Shown here piece by piece: positions 26,814 to 41,063 of a DNA stretch of 64,000 nucleotides. The stretch is from Rotaria macrura (Eukaryota; Rotifera; Eurotatoria; Philodinida; Philodinidae): assembly GCA_900239685.1 (NCBI GenBank), contig OENT01000570.1, positions 33,331 to 97,330 of the forward strand, in the 5' to 3' direction. A program made the position numbers and the translations under genes. Numbering within the stretch: position 1 is the stretch's first letter; each line of letters starts with the position of its first letter. Below the pieces are notes generated by a model, which did not search any database, was not told the origin of the DNA, and worked only from the letters and a program-made list of their open reading frames with translations.

Positions 26814-29740
26814 ACATTCATGTTATTTAAGAAAAATAAAAAGAATAATTCTTTAGCTCAATGTGCAATCGTTCGCCATGGATCTTCTAAACATTTCTAA
26901 CAATGAAAGAAAATTCTACGAGACTAACAATATTTATGTGGAACGACTGATTAGAAAACTATTTACTTGCACTTGTTAATCACACATACTTTCTTGTAGA
27001 GAATATTTGAACAAAAACAAAAAAGGACTTCCTTTTCTTCAACAAGATTAACAGAATGTTGGATATCTACTTCTTTCAAATAAATCAAACAAAGTATTAA
27101 TGGTTTAAGTGATTGAACATGTTCTTCGATGCAATGATTCTAATGGAAGAATAGCATATTTATTTGAAAGTATTTTAACTGAAACAAAACCTATCGACTA
27201 GAACAAAAATTTGCATACTCGCGTTTTAAATATGAGCTTCGAAATTTTGTTCACTAGAAGTGTAACGTTATCTAATTTTAATGTCGCATAAACAAGATTT
27301 TGCAACGGGCATATATATCTACTTGCGTAAATGATAAAAATTATCGAATGTAGTCGTTTTGTAGAGCAAACAATTCTTTACATTATGTGATATTGCATTT
27401 AGTTTTTCGACAAGTCAAATTATCTGTATTTTTTTCATGAAATTCTTTTTGTGTAAGAAAAACAAAAATTGATTCATCTTATCAATCAACAACAAGACAA
27501 ACTAAACGAAGTATATTTTTCACAGTAGACTACTTTTCATTAGCTGAAAAACCGACACAAAATCTGTAAGTTCATCTGAAGAAGTAAAACTAGACTTTGG
27601 TTCATAGTGCAATATTTTCAAATGAAACAGAATCTTCGATCATCCCATTATGATCGATACAATAAATATTTTGACAGTAAGAATCGTCGGAGATTATCGA
27701 ATAGCATAGATTTCATATTGAACAATAATTATTCATTTTGAGACCATTTTCCCGTAAGATTCCATCTCGAAAATAGTTCCCATGGTACACATGCGTTCAT
27801 ACTATTGACATTCTCATAGGAATTGTTAGTTGGACTCGAAAACATTCGGTTGCAATCATAAAAACGATAACATAATATTTCCTATTCAGATTCAATTTAC
27901 TGATTACACTACCATCTATCATTCATTTTCCAATCGTTTCGAGTCCATAATCAAAATGAAAATTTCTTACAATCATCATTATTAAACAAAATATTATTTG
28001 GGTTAGAAAAACGTGTATGGTAATTATGTAAGCATCAAGTAATTTCTATATGTTTTGAATACTTTCAGTTGTCATTTTTTTGACATGTTTTCGCACATAA
28101 TCATGATTTGTAAGATGTATTACACATGTCAAAAACATTCCATATACAACATCTGTCTTTCTTTTAGCTTCAGCACATTTATGATAAAAGTACTTTGTTT
28201 TGATGTTTTCTAATAAGTCCAAAGAATTCTAATTATCATAGTAACGTTATGCACATTCATGTACATATTGAAACAGAAGCAATATTCAATTCTTTTCAAC
28301 AAATTGAAAAACATTCTTTTAACAAGATTAATTTGATCTAGTAAAAAAGAAAACTTGCCATTAGATTATAATGAAATTATAACTATTCTCTTTCGATTGG
28401 CAATAACGAAAATCGAGTAGTGTTCAATAAATTCTTGACATATTAATTACTTGTTGAAATTTAAAATGTTCTCTTATTTAATGAGTGACTTAATTATGTA
28501 GACTATTGCATGATGAAAAAAGTTCTGTCAGACTCAATTATCTCTATTGTATTATTTCACTTGAAAATCTTCATATTAAATACTATCATATGAAAATAAT
28601 TAGCATTAGTTGTATAAATAAAGTGAGATGTGATTTTATGAATTAAAATTACCTTCGTCTTAAGTCAAATTGGTATGAGTTCATAATTATTTACTATGAA
28701 TATAATTTTTAAATACATTTAACATGATCGCATGTAGTAGAATAATCGAAAAAAATCAATTTTGATCGTACTCAATTGTCAATTAACATTTTTCTATGAT
28801 TATCTGTCAAACAAGATCTTTGACTAATGAACTTTTTCGATTGTATAGAAAAGAAAGTATAGAGGGTTATTGAGTGAATATATATATTATTTGACATGAG
28901 TAAATTCAATGTTGATGCAACTTCATGATTGATACATTTGTTTTCTGCTTTCATTGTTATTCTAAGGAGTATTAAGGTTTTAAATCTTTCATGCATTATA
29001 CTGGTTTAATTTTTCAACCGATGAGTATTGGCATAAAATCCGTTGATGAGAGAACAGCGGATTACTAAGTTTAACTTTTTTTTGTTTTGTACTGTAAAAA
29101 TTATACTAAATTAATTGGATATTTAAGAAAGTAAAAACTCATCGAGATCTTGTTATTTATAATATAGGATCAATTTACACATGAATAATTTATACTTGTT
29201 CTTTTTCCTTTTACATCAAAATAGAGTCCACATGAGATAGATACAAGACGAGAAATAGATTGAAATATCATTTCAAGTATTATTTTTTTTGCAGATCATC
29301 ATAACAAACATTCATAAATAAATACATGGATATATTAGAGTTCTAGGAGAAAGTTTGAAATACTATTAAAGCTCTTTTGTCTACGTTTCTAATAGGAAGT
29401 CTTTTTTTTTATAATAGACATCTATTGATTGCAAATGAATTCAATTCAGTCACTGATAAATATTCATTATCTTGTCGTGTTTCAAAAACAAACATTAAAA
29501 CGCATACACACAATAGCACATGTTCTAATTAAATAAGCAAGTCTTCGCTCATAATTAACGATGTGAAAATCAACATACAAAGTTGTTTAACTCGTCGAAT
29601 TCTAATATAGTTGAAGATAATAAACAACATCGAGACATACATAAACATGTTTTGATTTTCACAGGTACAATCAAAAAATAGAAAACATCACTTCCGACTG
29701 CGTGAAACGGACATTCAAATGAAGAAGATTACCGTCATAT
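26814..29740. other. Intergenic region between convergent nicotinic receptor and GPCR genes
   Basis: Nicotinic receptor 3' end with AATAAA near 26830, then about 2.9 kb. The stretch 27.0-28.4 kb shows scattered coding-like minus-strand pieces, listed separately; the rest is AT-rich with nothing recognised. Confidence 0.5.
27000..28430 (-). pseudogene. Scattered coding-like pieces of an unknown decayed gene
   Basis: Several minus-strand stretches read as plausible protein, though in different frames with stops between. One ends at a stop near 28055 and contains KCAEAKRKTDVVYGMFLTCV; another near 27730-27860 contains NACVPWELFSRWNLTGKW; a third near 26980-27160 contains HVQSLKPLILCLIYLKEVD. 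I cannot name a family. They could be remnants of one gene or of unrelated ones, or chance open frames in AT-rich DNA. Confidence 0.25.
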
Positions 29741-31169
29741 TTATTCATCTGTCTCAATTGTTGAATTCGTAGTTCGTTTTAAACTTTTTCTTTCAAGAAA
29801 ACATTCTGCATGCGGCCTAGTATTAGAACATGCAAAAGCATCGAGTCTTGGTTGTTGCGAAAATGGTCGATTGTCAGGTGATAAATATCCATCGCTTGTA
29901 CCATTGATAAATGCATGTTTCGGTTTATTACGTTTATATAACAGTTTACTTATTTCACGTCGAAATATTGACGATGATGCAAAACAAAAAACAAACGAAG
30001 CCGCATAGTATGTATTGATTAAACATTGATAGATATTTCCTTGTATCATGAATGATTTATATTCATCATTGGATTGCATGTCACGTTGAGGATCAAATGA
30101 TAATGCGTAGAATATTTGTGCTGGCGCGACAAGTGCTAAAAAGCCAAGGTTAGACGCCAGTAACATTGTTGTTACGCGTCGTGTACGACTTCTTGAGCGT
30201 GATTTTAAATGTTCATTGTTAATTGGATTTAGAAATGATTTTTTTATTATGAATATATTAAGAATTAATGTTAAAATGCATGGCTGGAATAGAAAAAGAA
30301 AAGAATAATTTGTTTTATTATCTTTTGAAATGCTAATTCATCAATAGATTATATTTTACGTCTGTCAAACATGTAACTGTTTCTTCTTAAAAGGTTTTTT
30401 TATTCTGAATAGAATTCTTTCTACTTAAATAGTCTCATGATCTCATAAGTATAAAACACTTTAGAAATCTATTAAATATAATTTTCATTTGAGAATAAAA
30501 CATAAATATTTAGCAGAAACTTACCAAAATAATGTATGTAACAAGTTCTTGCCATGTGCTTGTTGATGCAAAAAATCTTTGAATAGTATATTCACTATGT
30601 TTATCAAATATACATGCTAGAAATGTTGTATTTTCCGCTAGAACAACTCGACTTCCAGTAAATAGAAGATAATGTAAATTTAATATTAATATGATAAAAC
30701 CAGTCATAATCATGGTTATTAAAACAATATGTTTATTTTTCGTTAGTGCACGTCGAACTGTTTTCGACTGTTGAAACCGATCGAATGCAACAATAACAAG
30801 TATCCATGATGCCATACCACGTATCCATTGTGCAACAAATGCATTTATTCGACACCAAGCAAAATCGAATTGACTACGTAAATGAATATCATATCCTTGT
30901 GATAACATCATATTAAGCGTATTTGTTAATAAAACACCTATATTTAACAGAGCGCAAACAGCCATAAATTGACATGTTGTATATTTACGTAGTTTCGATC
31001 GAAGAAGTGTTATAGCAGTTAGAAGATTGCCACACGTACCAGCCATAATGAGAAATAAAAAATAACCGCGATAAACAATTCGATTTATAAGTACTAAAGT
31101 TGCCCATTCTTCTAACGATGATGATGAGTAATCAACTACTGTTGTACTAGAATAGGATGAAATGGACAT
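29741..31169 (-). CDS. Rhodopsin-class G protein-coupled receptor, orphan
   Basis: Seven-helix plasma-membrane receptor, probably for a peptide or amine ligand (inference). Exons 31169-30525 and 30283-29741 join in frame to 395 aa; the intron falls inside TM5. Helices at about 33-57 (GTCGNLL, with the TM1 asparagine N48), 67-89, 106-128, 147-170, 205-230, 252-275 and 298-322. C106 and C186 can form the usual TM3-ECL2 disulfide. The DRY motif is DRF (130-132), and TM7 has N305-TYY rather than NPxxY, both common deviations in protostome and rotifer orphan receptors. The short intracellular loop 3 is basic (RSRSRSRTRR). N-terminus is serine-rich without a signal peptide. Resembles FMRFamide/neuropeptide-type receptors only in general layout. 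Confidence 0.88.
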
Positions 31170-33873
31170 ACCGTTATGAAGAAAAATATGTATTGCTTTC
31201 TGAAATGTAATACATACTTAGTCATTGTGTGTGAATCTATACAATTGTATTGCTAATTACATAAAGTGATTAAAATGGTGGATAAAGAAGAGATTTTTTA
31301 AGTAATATTTGTGTATCTAAAAATGATATAGTGTTAAGATACATATTTCTACATTCGCATCATCATGAATTCATTTCGCTTGAATCTAACAATAAAAATA
31401 GAATGAAAGAAAATCAATTGAAGACATGAAAACTTCTTATATCTGGCGAATCAATGTCAATAAAAATCGAATCAAGTCTGTCATGATTTAATAATAGTAA
31501 TGAGAAGAATAGAAATACAAGAATGATAGTATAATCTATGATGTCTAATGTAAATTTGTCAAAAGGAAAACAAAAGCTAAGAAGGATTTTTCTTTCCTGT
31601 ATTCATGAGTTTCTCTCTTTCTCTTTTTATCCTCTGACATCAATAAATGTTTGCATTGTTTGTTATAATTTATGTTACTATCAATTCTATGATTTTTTCC
31701 GATTTCTATTTCCCAAGAGTCAGTCACTTAAAATTCTAACGAATGTTTTCTCTTTTTCTATATCATGGATTTATTCATCGGTAGAGAAATCTTTAGACGA
31801 AACATTGTGCTGTGAATATTATCATATGATACCTTCGAAAGTTGACTTAACCTTTTGTATTGAGATTGTTTACTTTTCTCTAAAAATTATCATGTGTCTT
31901 CAGCATGATAATCATACAAGTTTTGTTTTCACAGTTTATTACAAAGCAAATAAACCAGAATTGTCTCCGTATAAAAATGCATCATGGGGCTATATAGTAA
32001 TTGTGATTAGTCAATCAAGAATAAACGAATAAATTTCGATCACAATATAGAATAGTCGATGTTATGTGTATGAATTTCTAATTATGTTCTGAGAGGTACC
32101 CAGAACATTCAATTGTCTTACATCAACATGGGCGTACCGGCCGGAGGAAGAGGGGGAAGGCGGGGGCGGGGGGGGGGGTGGTACGTGCCCTCTCCCTGAT
32201 TTTGAAATATTGAGGTGGGTGATGGTTACGCTCACAACCCAGTTCTCGAAACTTCGATACACACCTGCAAATCAAAGTCGGACTATTTCATGTATCATGT
32301 TGACTGATATAATCATATTTCTATTGAACAAAGTGAATGATACGAATTTTCTTATAGTTCATGTCTGTTGAAGATAATCTTTTCACAAGTGACAATGTCT
32401 CTTAAAAATTATTCTATTCACATTCTTAATATTTATTTTATTGAAATTCTCATGTTTGATTGACATGAGTTAAGACAATTAGTTTAGTTTATTGAAGTGA
32501 ACTTACTAATAAAGGAGAATTTTTTCATCTTTATGAAAAGTACAATCGAGAAGAATCATTCACATAGATGATAATTATTATCGTGACTATTTTAGAACAA
32601 CAGAGTACATCAACAGAAACCAAAGAAAATAATGGTTGTATTATTCATCACAGTAAAATTACTGTAGACTATCGATTGTCTATTTCAATAATTTACACTT
32701 CATTGATAACATGTCTTGATTATAGTTTCGTTTTCAGAAATGTAACTATTCATTCGAGACGTATTGTATGGGATAATTCGAGTGTATTGAAGAAGAAACT
32801 CTAATAGAAATGGCGATTAGTGTTTTATAGATTTTTTTAATTTCTAAATAAGCTACGTAACATGGCTTGGATGAATAAATAGTTCAACTGGAACAATATT
32901 TTAGAAACATTAGTAAAACAAAGTCAATAAAAAAATAATGCAATTCAATCGTAAACTAAATGAAAAAAAAACTGTGTTGAAATTTCTAACATAACATCAT
33001 TTTAATCTTGGCAAGAATCCAACGAGATAATAACTGATTGGAAAGAAACTTTTTCATCCTGATTATAATGAAGAAAAAACGCGAATGATAATAAATCGTT
33101 TCTTTTCTCATGTGAATATTTCGATAATGACACGCAGACATGAATCTGAAAATGAACTATTACATATAATGAGCGAACAATAACATCTGATTTCAAGCAT
33201 ATCTCATGATCTATTGTGTCGGCATACTAATGATTAAGATCATATCATCAAACATGGCTGCATATGAGCAGTTACTTTTTTTGGCTCACAGCTATGCTTC
33301 CGTTCTATTCCTACGCGTGATCAGTACAAACAAAGAATTAACTTGTTGAATTTTCATATCTATATTTAAACTCGATCTTTATTTCCGTAGGAGATTGTTA
33401 TTCATAATTCAAAAGCAATATATTTCTATTCAGCATCTATTTGCCCTATCGCTATTGTGTTACTCTACTACTCCCACTCCTCCTTTTCATAATCATCTCA
33501 TCTTGAAAAAAACAAGAAAAATTTTATATCCATTTCTATAACTAATTATTGTGCGATAGAGTATCGAGTCTAATCAAATTTGGCTAGGATTTACTTAATA
33601 ATAGAGAACAAATATTGTTACTCTCTACTAGGATAAACTCAAAGACATATTAACAGAGCAATGAATTAAAAATATTTTTTATTTCTATTAATCAAGTTTC
33701 ATGCTTAGGAAAACAAATAAGCTTGCTGTAGATTTGCTATTGTATCACGCTATTAAAGTAATATTGCTTTATTTATTCATTATAATAATTGATAAATAAA
33801 CATCTTTTAAAACCTATATAATCATAATCTGTAAATTTTAGATTCAGAGTGTTTAATTTTAAAAATAAACTAT
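31170..33873. other. Gene-poor AT-rich stretch
   Basis: Upstream of the GPCR. Open frames here are short, of low complexity and unlike any family I know. One G-rich tract (32143-32181) is listed separately. Start of the gene-poor island that runs to 55.4 kb. Confidence 0.5.
32143..32181 (+). repeat. G-rich tract with quadruplex potential
   Basis: Runs of 5, 5, 10 or more G separated by one to four bases, flanked by GTACC and GGTAC, in otherwise very AT-rich DNA. It could form a G-quadruplex, or be a remnant of a transposon end. Confidence 0.5.
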
Positions 33874-34402
33874 TCATAGAAAGTCAAAAGAATTAATGTC
33901 TTTAATTTTGAATCGAAATTCTTTATTTTTTTTTCTTTATTAATTCATGAAATACCTGATGACTTGTAGGAAATAAACATCGCTTGCTTTCGCTTCGTAA
34001 ATTATGTTTGCCTGAATAAAAACACACAAAGTTAACAACATTTCTCTTCTTTTTCCAGTTAACCTAAACAATTCCTTTTCTACTATATCAACTACCATCG
34101 AACATTAATACTTATGTAGGAAAACAGAGTCAATAGATCTTTTATCTATAAATAGACATCAAAGAAAAAATAAACAATTGAAATCGTTTGCGTAAAATTT
34201 CATATCGATCGTACGAAAGAATATTCTACTGAAATGTTAATGAATAATAATTGAAAAAATATATATAGTTCAGAATATTTATCTATCAATGGGTAACAAC
34301 AATGAAATTTACACTTACCATTCCGAACATGAATCATAACAACAATCAAATGATGAATGAGGAAATAAATCATATCAATCCATATGCATGGAATTAAAAA
34401 GC
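33874..34402 (-). CDS. Two candidate terminal exons of an unknown membrane protein
   Basis: Exon-like 34402-34319 has acceptor and donor signals (CATAG, GTAAGTG) and encodes a hydrophobic segment with IYFLIHHLIVVMIHV, likely a membrane helix. It joins in phase to 34011-33874, which reads GKHNLRSESKRCLF onward and stops at 33874. Minus-strand AATAAA signals follow near 33790. A further hydrophobic stretch at about 34550-34497 (VRIILFVVFSFYTTEMNT) ends at a GTAAG donor but its phase does not match. No start or upstream exons found; it may be a fragment or relic. Confidence 0.3.
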
Positions 34403-37400
34403 CTATGCACGTTTACCAATACATATGTACGTAATGTCGTTTTGATAAAAAGAAAAGAATACAAGGATAGATCCTTTGTCTAATTAGTGAACTTACTGTG
34501 TTCATCTCAGTTGTATAGAATGAGAAAACGACAAATAGAATTATTCTAACCATATATCAGTAGTAACGTTCTGTATTCATTTTTTACTTAATAATGTTAC
34601 ACTTCAACGAACAGATATGCTCTTCTAGATTCTATTTGTACTATACTCTATGACGCAGTTTTCTTCAATAGTTTCCTTTGTAAAATGCTCATAGAAAATC
34701 TAAACAAATAGATTTATTTGTCAATGTTTAGTCATATTAAACAAGGTGAAAACCGGAAAATCAATGAAGATAACAACAAAGTTTTTGCTTCAGTAACATA
34801 TGAATAAGCATTGCATGTTTGCATTTCTCTCAACCAATTCTTATTCTATTGAGTGCATTTCATTTCCGTGTCATTTGAACGATCAGAAGTGTATGTCAAC
34901 TCGAATAATGAACTTAAATCATCGTCATGCAAAGAAATAATCGAAGGTCTAAACATTTTGATTGTGTCCTATAATCTTTCTTTTTCTATTTATTCTAGAT
35001 GATATATGCTGCTGAATTCATTCAGTTTATCATAGTCTCATAATTCTTCGTAGTTATCACTGAACATACATGCTCGACAAAATTTACATATATTCTGAGT
35101 ATCATGTTCAATCTGTGCTCATCATTCCAGTAACCTTGTTCGTACCTCCTTTCGTCTTTTTTTTCTTGCTCATTATTTTATTCATAAATATCTGAGCACA
35201 CATTCATGCTCATTTCATCTTATCATAGTCGTTTCATCGTATGCTATCTCACAGTGGCAACTAGCATTAAATCCAGTTCAATCTCGGGAGAGGAATATAT
35301 TTATATGTCACGATAAGAAAACACGCACATAGTCGAAAAAAAACAGATACTCCTGAAATCTAGTCTTTACATAATGTTCAACATTTTATGAAATTGAATA
35401 TTTTTACTATCATAGAAGAAGAATGTACTTTTAAGTATCAACAGAAATTTAAAAAAAACTGGAATCTTTTCAAAAATGATTCTATCAATTATACTCAGAC
35501 AAGAGTGAAAAGAGAATTTCATTCTCTCCTCTTCATTCAAAGTACAAAGAAAAATGAATTTCTATTTGAAAGAAAAGCCTTCGATGCGGAAACTGGTTTC
35601 ATCAAATGAAATTTTATAAACTTCCAAATCTATTATTTCTCGTAGTTAGATATTCTCAATACGATCTATGTAACAATACTAAAGAAGAAAAAGGCAAGAA
35701 TAAACGCTGAGTTTAATATCAATTAAGACTATCAAGTCGACTAAAGTTTTTAATCCTTTAGGTAAATCTGATGATCAATATAAATATAGAGATGCTAGTT
35801 CGAATTTAACCTTGTCTATCCAGAAGCTATTGCATATAGTTGAATACACGATAACATTACATGAATACTTGTCAAACCGAAGATGTATAAAAATAATTTT
35901 TCTTTAGTAAATCAAATGATTTTTACATTCTATCTAATAATTTCATAAAGACACATTTAAGGAAAGAGTGCTTTTTTGAATAACGAATTGAATCTGTTTT
36001 CTAATTGAAAATTTATACTTTGCATTTCTTTTCATTAAGAGTTAAACTCGAAAAAAAGAATCTTTCTGATTCTTCTCTGTCCAATTAACTTTTAATTTTT
36101 CTTCCGCCTCTATTTTTAATCCTCTAGTCATGATTTGCAAAGAATTTTTATGATTTTGTTTCTGACAACAATTAATCTACATTGACATAAGAGTAAAAAC
36201 TAATGCAATCTATCCCTCGTAACTAATCATGATATGTTTTGTAAACAACGACAAGAACAATCTATGAAGTATGGTACACAAAACTGCAGCACTTTTTGTC
36301 TAATTTTCTCTATCAGAATAACGAAATAAACTAAATAGATTAATCCTTTCGTCATAATCTTGTGAAAATTTTCTTCTACATAATTAATCAAACTTGAGAC
36401 TTAGATCATTAGCTAAATACAAATTACATATGTCATATTTTATCATACAAATAGGATTAATTTATCAGATATACACTATCTATTCCATTATAAATGCTTT
36501 TGTAATTCTTCAAAATAAAATAACCAAAAGAAAAGATAAGTTATGTTCATCTAGGATTTCTCCTATGATCAAAAATTTTAAGATGAAATATTATCTTACA
36601 GAAATGTCTTTATTTTCTATAATCTAAAGTGATTAATATAGAATTGGTAATGATTACGAGCTAGCATGATGAAACATGATGTGTCAATGCTAATGATTTG
36701 TTCTATTTTAAAAGACATCTATTTCAATTTTATCGCAATTAGACGAACAAGTTCTTCAGAAGAATATCGACGCATTGAAAATGTGTGTAGGGAAAAAGAA
36801 ACTCTTATCAAAGCACCAACGTAACTAAATGAGCTTAGTTAAACTCTGTCTGAATGCAACGAGTTGATTGAATACAATCAATAAGAATAGAGAACATCCT
36901 GTTTCTTAGTCATATTCTGCTAAACAATTTCATCGACCTATTCATCAATTCTAGGATGTATTAAAAGTCATGATGAAAGTTGAATAGCACGGAAACAAGA
37001 CATTATGATGATAACCTAATGTGTTTGTTTACTGTATTGTAAGTAGTAATACTATGACTTGATATGTATTTTGACAGGTTCCATATGATATACACTGTAA
37101 ATTGTTCTTTTAGTTTAATCATAACATCAAGTAGAATGTAGATGAGAATTTAAATAATTGTTCAAAAGTTAAACAAAACTACTTTAAATTCATCAATATA
37201 ATTTATGCATTTTAATCATGACGGCTATTTCATCAACCATAATAGCTCGATTCGTTTTTTTTTCCATCAAAATGAGAACGCTAGAAATAGATTTGCTCCT
37301 ATTTTTCTACATGAGCAATAAAATATGTTATCAGTAAAGTCATTTGGCTTATTGAACTGTGTGACACGTATGAAAACAAATGAGAATATCATACATATTT

Positions 37401-40400
37401 CTACGGGAGATAATATTGAAAAATAAAACACCATGACAAAAGTTAAAAGGAAGTACTTTGGTTGACCTAGAAGTACACAGGTTATAGGCTATGGAGACTC
37501 TCTGATAGAATATAAAAGCCAATCAACTCCATTTTGAATTATTGAAAATACTTTGGAATGATGGTAGAAAAGTTGCTCTTCAATTTACACCACAAGTCGA
37601 TGAGTTTATTTTTGTATGACAATAACAAATATAACTAAAGCGAATGTCATAGAGAAAACGTCAATCAATTCAGCACATATGCTTAGAACATCAAAGAACA
37701 GTCCAAAAGTTTCATATGAAAAGAAAACTTTTATATATATTTTTAGAAAACTTAATTAGAATAAAACATAAAGAGAACACTGATTGAATACATCACTTAC
37801 GTGTTAAACTTTGCAATCGATGAAAGAAAAATTAAAAAATAATATTCGAAGAAAATTGCAATTTTCAAATTACCTACATGTACCTACGTATAATTAAAGA
37901 ATCATATTAAACTTTTAAGAAAACTCAAGTAAATGTATAGCGTGAAAATATAACTAGCTTAGCCAAGGACGAATTTATCTTCAGTATCAGAAAACAATTA
38001 CGAGTATAGTCATTAGAAAAACTGAGAAAAAAATATATGTTTTTTCATCTTGTCGAAAACATGAATGTCGTAGAAAGAATAGTTACTTTGGTTTTTATCT
38101 ATAATTTAGTTACACACTCCTGATAGCATGAACAAGTCATTTAATTAAACTGGAAGTATAGATCGATAAGACAAAAACAGCTTTAAATCATTCTTACCAT
38201 AGTGTTACAGTTAATACAAGCAATCTTAAATTAATTTCATGTTACTTTAACTCCAACAGCAGTATCTCTCTCATTTGATTGACTAATTATATTTTCTCGA
38301 TTTAGTTCTCTTCCTTGTTTTTAGTTTTTGTCATTCTCTGTTTTCTACTGTCCCATTTCCATGGATTTTCTTCGAACATATTATATATTATGACTGTCTC
38401 TAGTTTACCATAGCCTAAATTCTGAATTCATTACATCAAGAAAGTTCGGCTGATCATAAATTTAGCAATTCACTAATCTCTTTACAATTGATGGTTATGC
38501 CAATTTTTGTTCTATCCTGACTTAATCGAATTACAAAATTCATTCGGAGAAATTTTCTGTATACATGCCTCGCGTATGAAGTGACAACCAAAATGTCGAA
38601 GTCTTGATGGGTTTTAGGTTGAAATTTAATTAATTTTCTTTAACATAATAAAATTAACATTTTCAAAGATTTCTAACGTATCTAATTGTGCCTAATGATG
38701 AGAAAATTATTCTAGATGATGCACCATATGATTTAAAAAAATTTTTTTCTTACCATAAGTTTTTGACATTTTCATGCTAAGTTTTTTTTCCTATTATCTT
38801 ATGATAATAATATATATTAGATTAAGTTATTTTCGTTCGACAGCTATTTCTTCAGCATAAAAGTTAATATAATCATCCGTTTGTATATGGATGAAGTTCA
38901 ACAAACATTCCAAATGAGATTGCTCGTCTCAATGATAGTTCAAAAACAATCATTCTAAAATAATCTATTAAGTGTTATTATATCAAGCGTGGAACATATG
39001 AGATATTGACGATGAACATCCTATTTTATATTAACCTTCAAATTTCAAGATAAATCGAATATAATTGAATTCTAAAAAAAACCAAATATAGATTAATAAA
39101 AAAAATGAAGAAGAATATACTAATGTTATTCTTATGCAGATGAAATGACAGTGTACTCTAGTAGCGTACAGAAAAGTTCATTATATCTGATATATACTTT
39201 CGGAATGGTAATAACAAGAATAGATTTACAAAATAAATAATTTCATTGGCCGAGAATTAATTTCTAGTAGCAGTAATTTTTTCAGGTTTCTTTTATAAGT
39301 TTTCTTGCGGAAATTATTTAAAAAAAGAAACCTTCTTTTCGACTTACATTATCAAGGATTGTTCACTCAAGTGAATCTAATAAAAAGAGGATTTGTAAGC
39401 GAATCATTACATTTTCCGTTACTCTCTGACCTTCCTCTACGAAATGTTGTACCATTTACCTGAAATGCTAAAAAAACATAGGAAACTGAATGTCCTCATT
39501 AGTTCATCGACTTTCTCTCGTTAATAAACGATAGAAATAGGCCGAAAAAAATTTTTTTATGACGGAATTGAATTTTTAATCGTGAATATCTCGTCGAGGT
39601 ATCAAACTGTAAGGTCTTATTTTTCAGAAGCCAGTAACTTAGGAGTCTGTTCATGCATCATGTCTTATTTATATACAAATTTTATTGTTCTTTGAGTCAT
39701 TTAGCTTTCAAAAAAAAGAGCAAACTATTCAAACACAGGTGACATCTAATCTTGTGAAGAAAATCAAACTCAATAGAGTATGATAGCTATCGTGTGCTCT
39801 AGTGAAATGTTGAAGTTCCCAAATACAGCAAATATTTATCAAAACAGACTTCTAACAAATTTATTTATATTCGACAACTAGGATCTTGTCATTAGAAACA
39901 CAAAATAGTAGATATTGTTTGAATCAATGTTTTTGACACGTCGTGTGGCATAATTATTCATTGAGTTAACTTTTATTCGTACACTATGGAACTGATAGAG
40001 TTGTTCAGAAATATGATTCTAACGAAAGATTACTTTTTAGAAGTTTTTGTTTCATTTTCTTTATCACCAACAAAATTTTTACACCAACTGACTTCGCGAA
40101 CTTTACAAAGATTATCTAATCAATTATTATGACAGATGTTCTTTAAATTTCATATCACTGATTTGTGTTTTAATCTTAGTATTAGTTGACAGGTGTAGAA
40201 AATATAGCATACACTGTGTTGCCGTTCGAAAATCATTTGATAATATTTTGTTGGAACCATGCAGCTTGCCTCTAGCATATCGAATTTTCTTTCTAATCCA
40301 TGTTCTTTCAAACACGATTAAGAAAAACAACTCTTGAATTATGATGATTAAAGCAAAAATGTATACGCAAAATTCCACTCCTCCACTATAAATCATTTAT

Positions 40401-41063
40401 GATGCTAACCTTTCTTTTTTCTTTCAAATTGGTCATTCTTATCATTTGTGTACACTACGATAGTTTTTCATAGTATGTCAAAGTGATCATGCTCAAATAG
40501 AGCTCTACTTGATCGAGTTCGTTTCTTTTTCTTGGTGCAATCTACTATTTTATGTGTAAGTTCTGGCAATTGATGTAAAATCAATCTTAAAAGATCTTTA
40601 CGTTCTCCTGTTCGATAGACACTATTTTATGAACATAGTTACAGTTAATAGAAAATTTAACATCATAATATTGTTAAAGTCACGAAATTGGATCTTAAAA
40701 ATATATTTTAGAGGCTGTTCGAAAGATACCTTTGATATGATGTTATGGTCTGAGTCATAGCAATTGATTACTTACAATCACATGATTCTCTACTCATTAA
40801 ATAGCACATGCAATGTGCAGAAGCGATGGAATTTTTCTATATATTTTTAAAACTGAGGTTCCCATGTCTTTACGAGAACATTACTTTTTAATTGAATGAC
40901 TATATTCTCAAAAAATAACGCACTGAGCATAAAAATCTAATCAGACTTCCGGGTTAGACTGGCATCTGGGTTGAAAAGTCGTATCCTTGCAGAACTCAAT
41001 AGAATATTTTTCAGGCATAATCTAGATTGGAAGATTCGTATAAGCCGCAGCACAAAATAATTA
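34403..41063. other. Long gene-poor AT-rich stretch
   Basis: About 6.7 kb with no gene I can support. One minus-strand open piece at about 40617-40480, after a TAG acceptor, contains ERKDLLRLILHQLPELTHKI and a basic KKKKRTRSS run before a stop; it looks coding but has no partner exons and no family I recognise. The remainder shows only short AT-rich open frames. Confidence 0.5.

Noticed and set aside
31538-32032. 164-codon plus-strand open frame
   Set aside because: Composition is F/S/Y/I-rich as in random AT-rich DNA, with no family motif and no splice or polyadenylation context.
34497-34550. Hydrophobic exon directly upstream of the 34402-34319 exon
   Set aside because: It has a GTAAG donor, but its only open frame is out of phase with the next exon.
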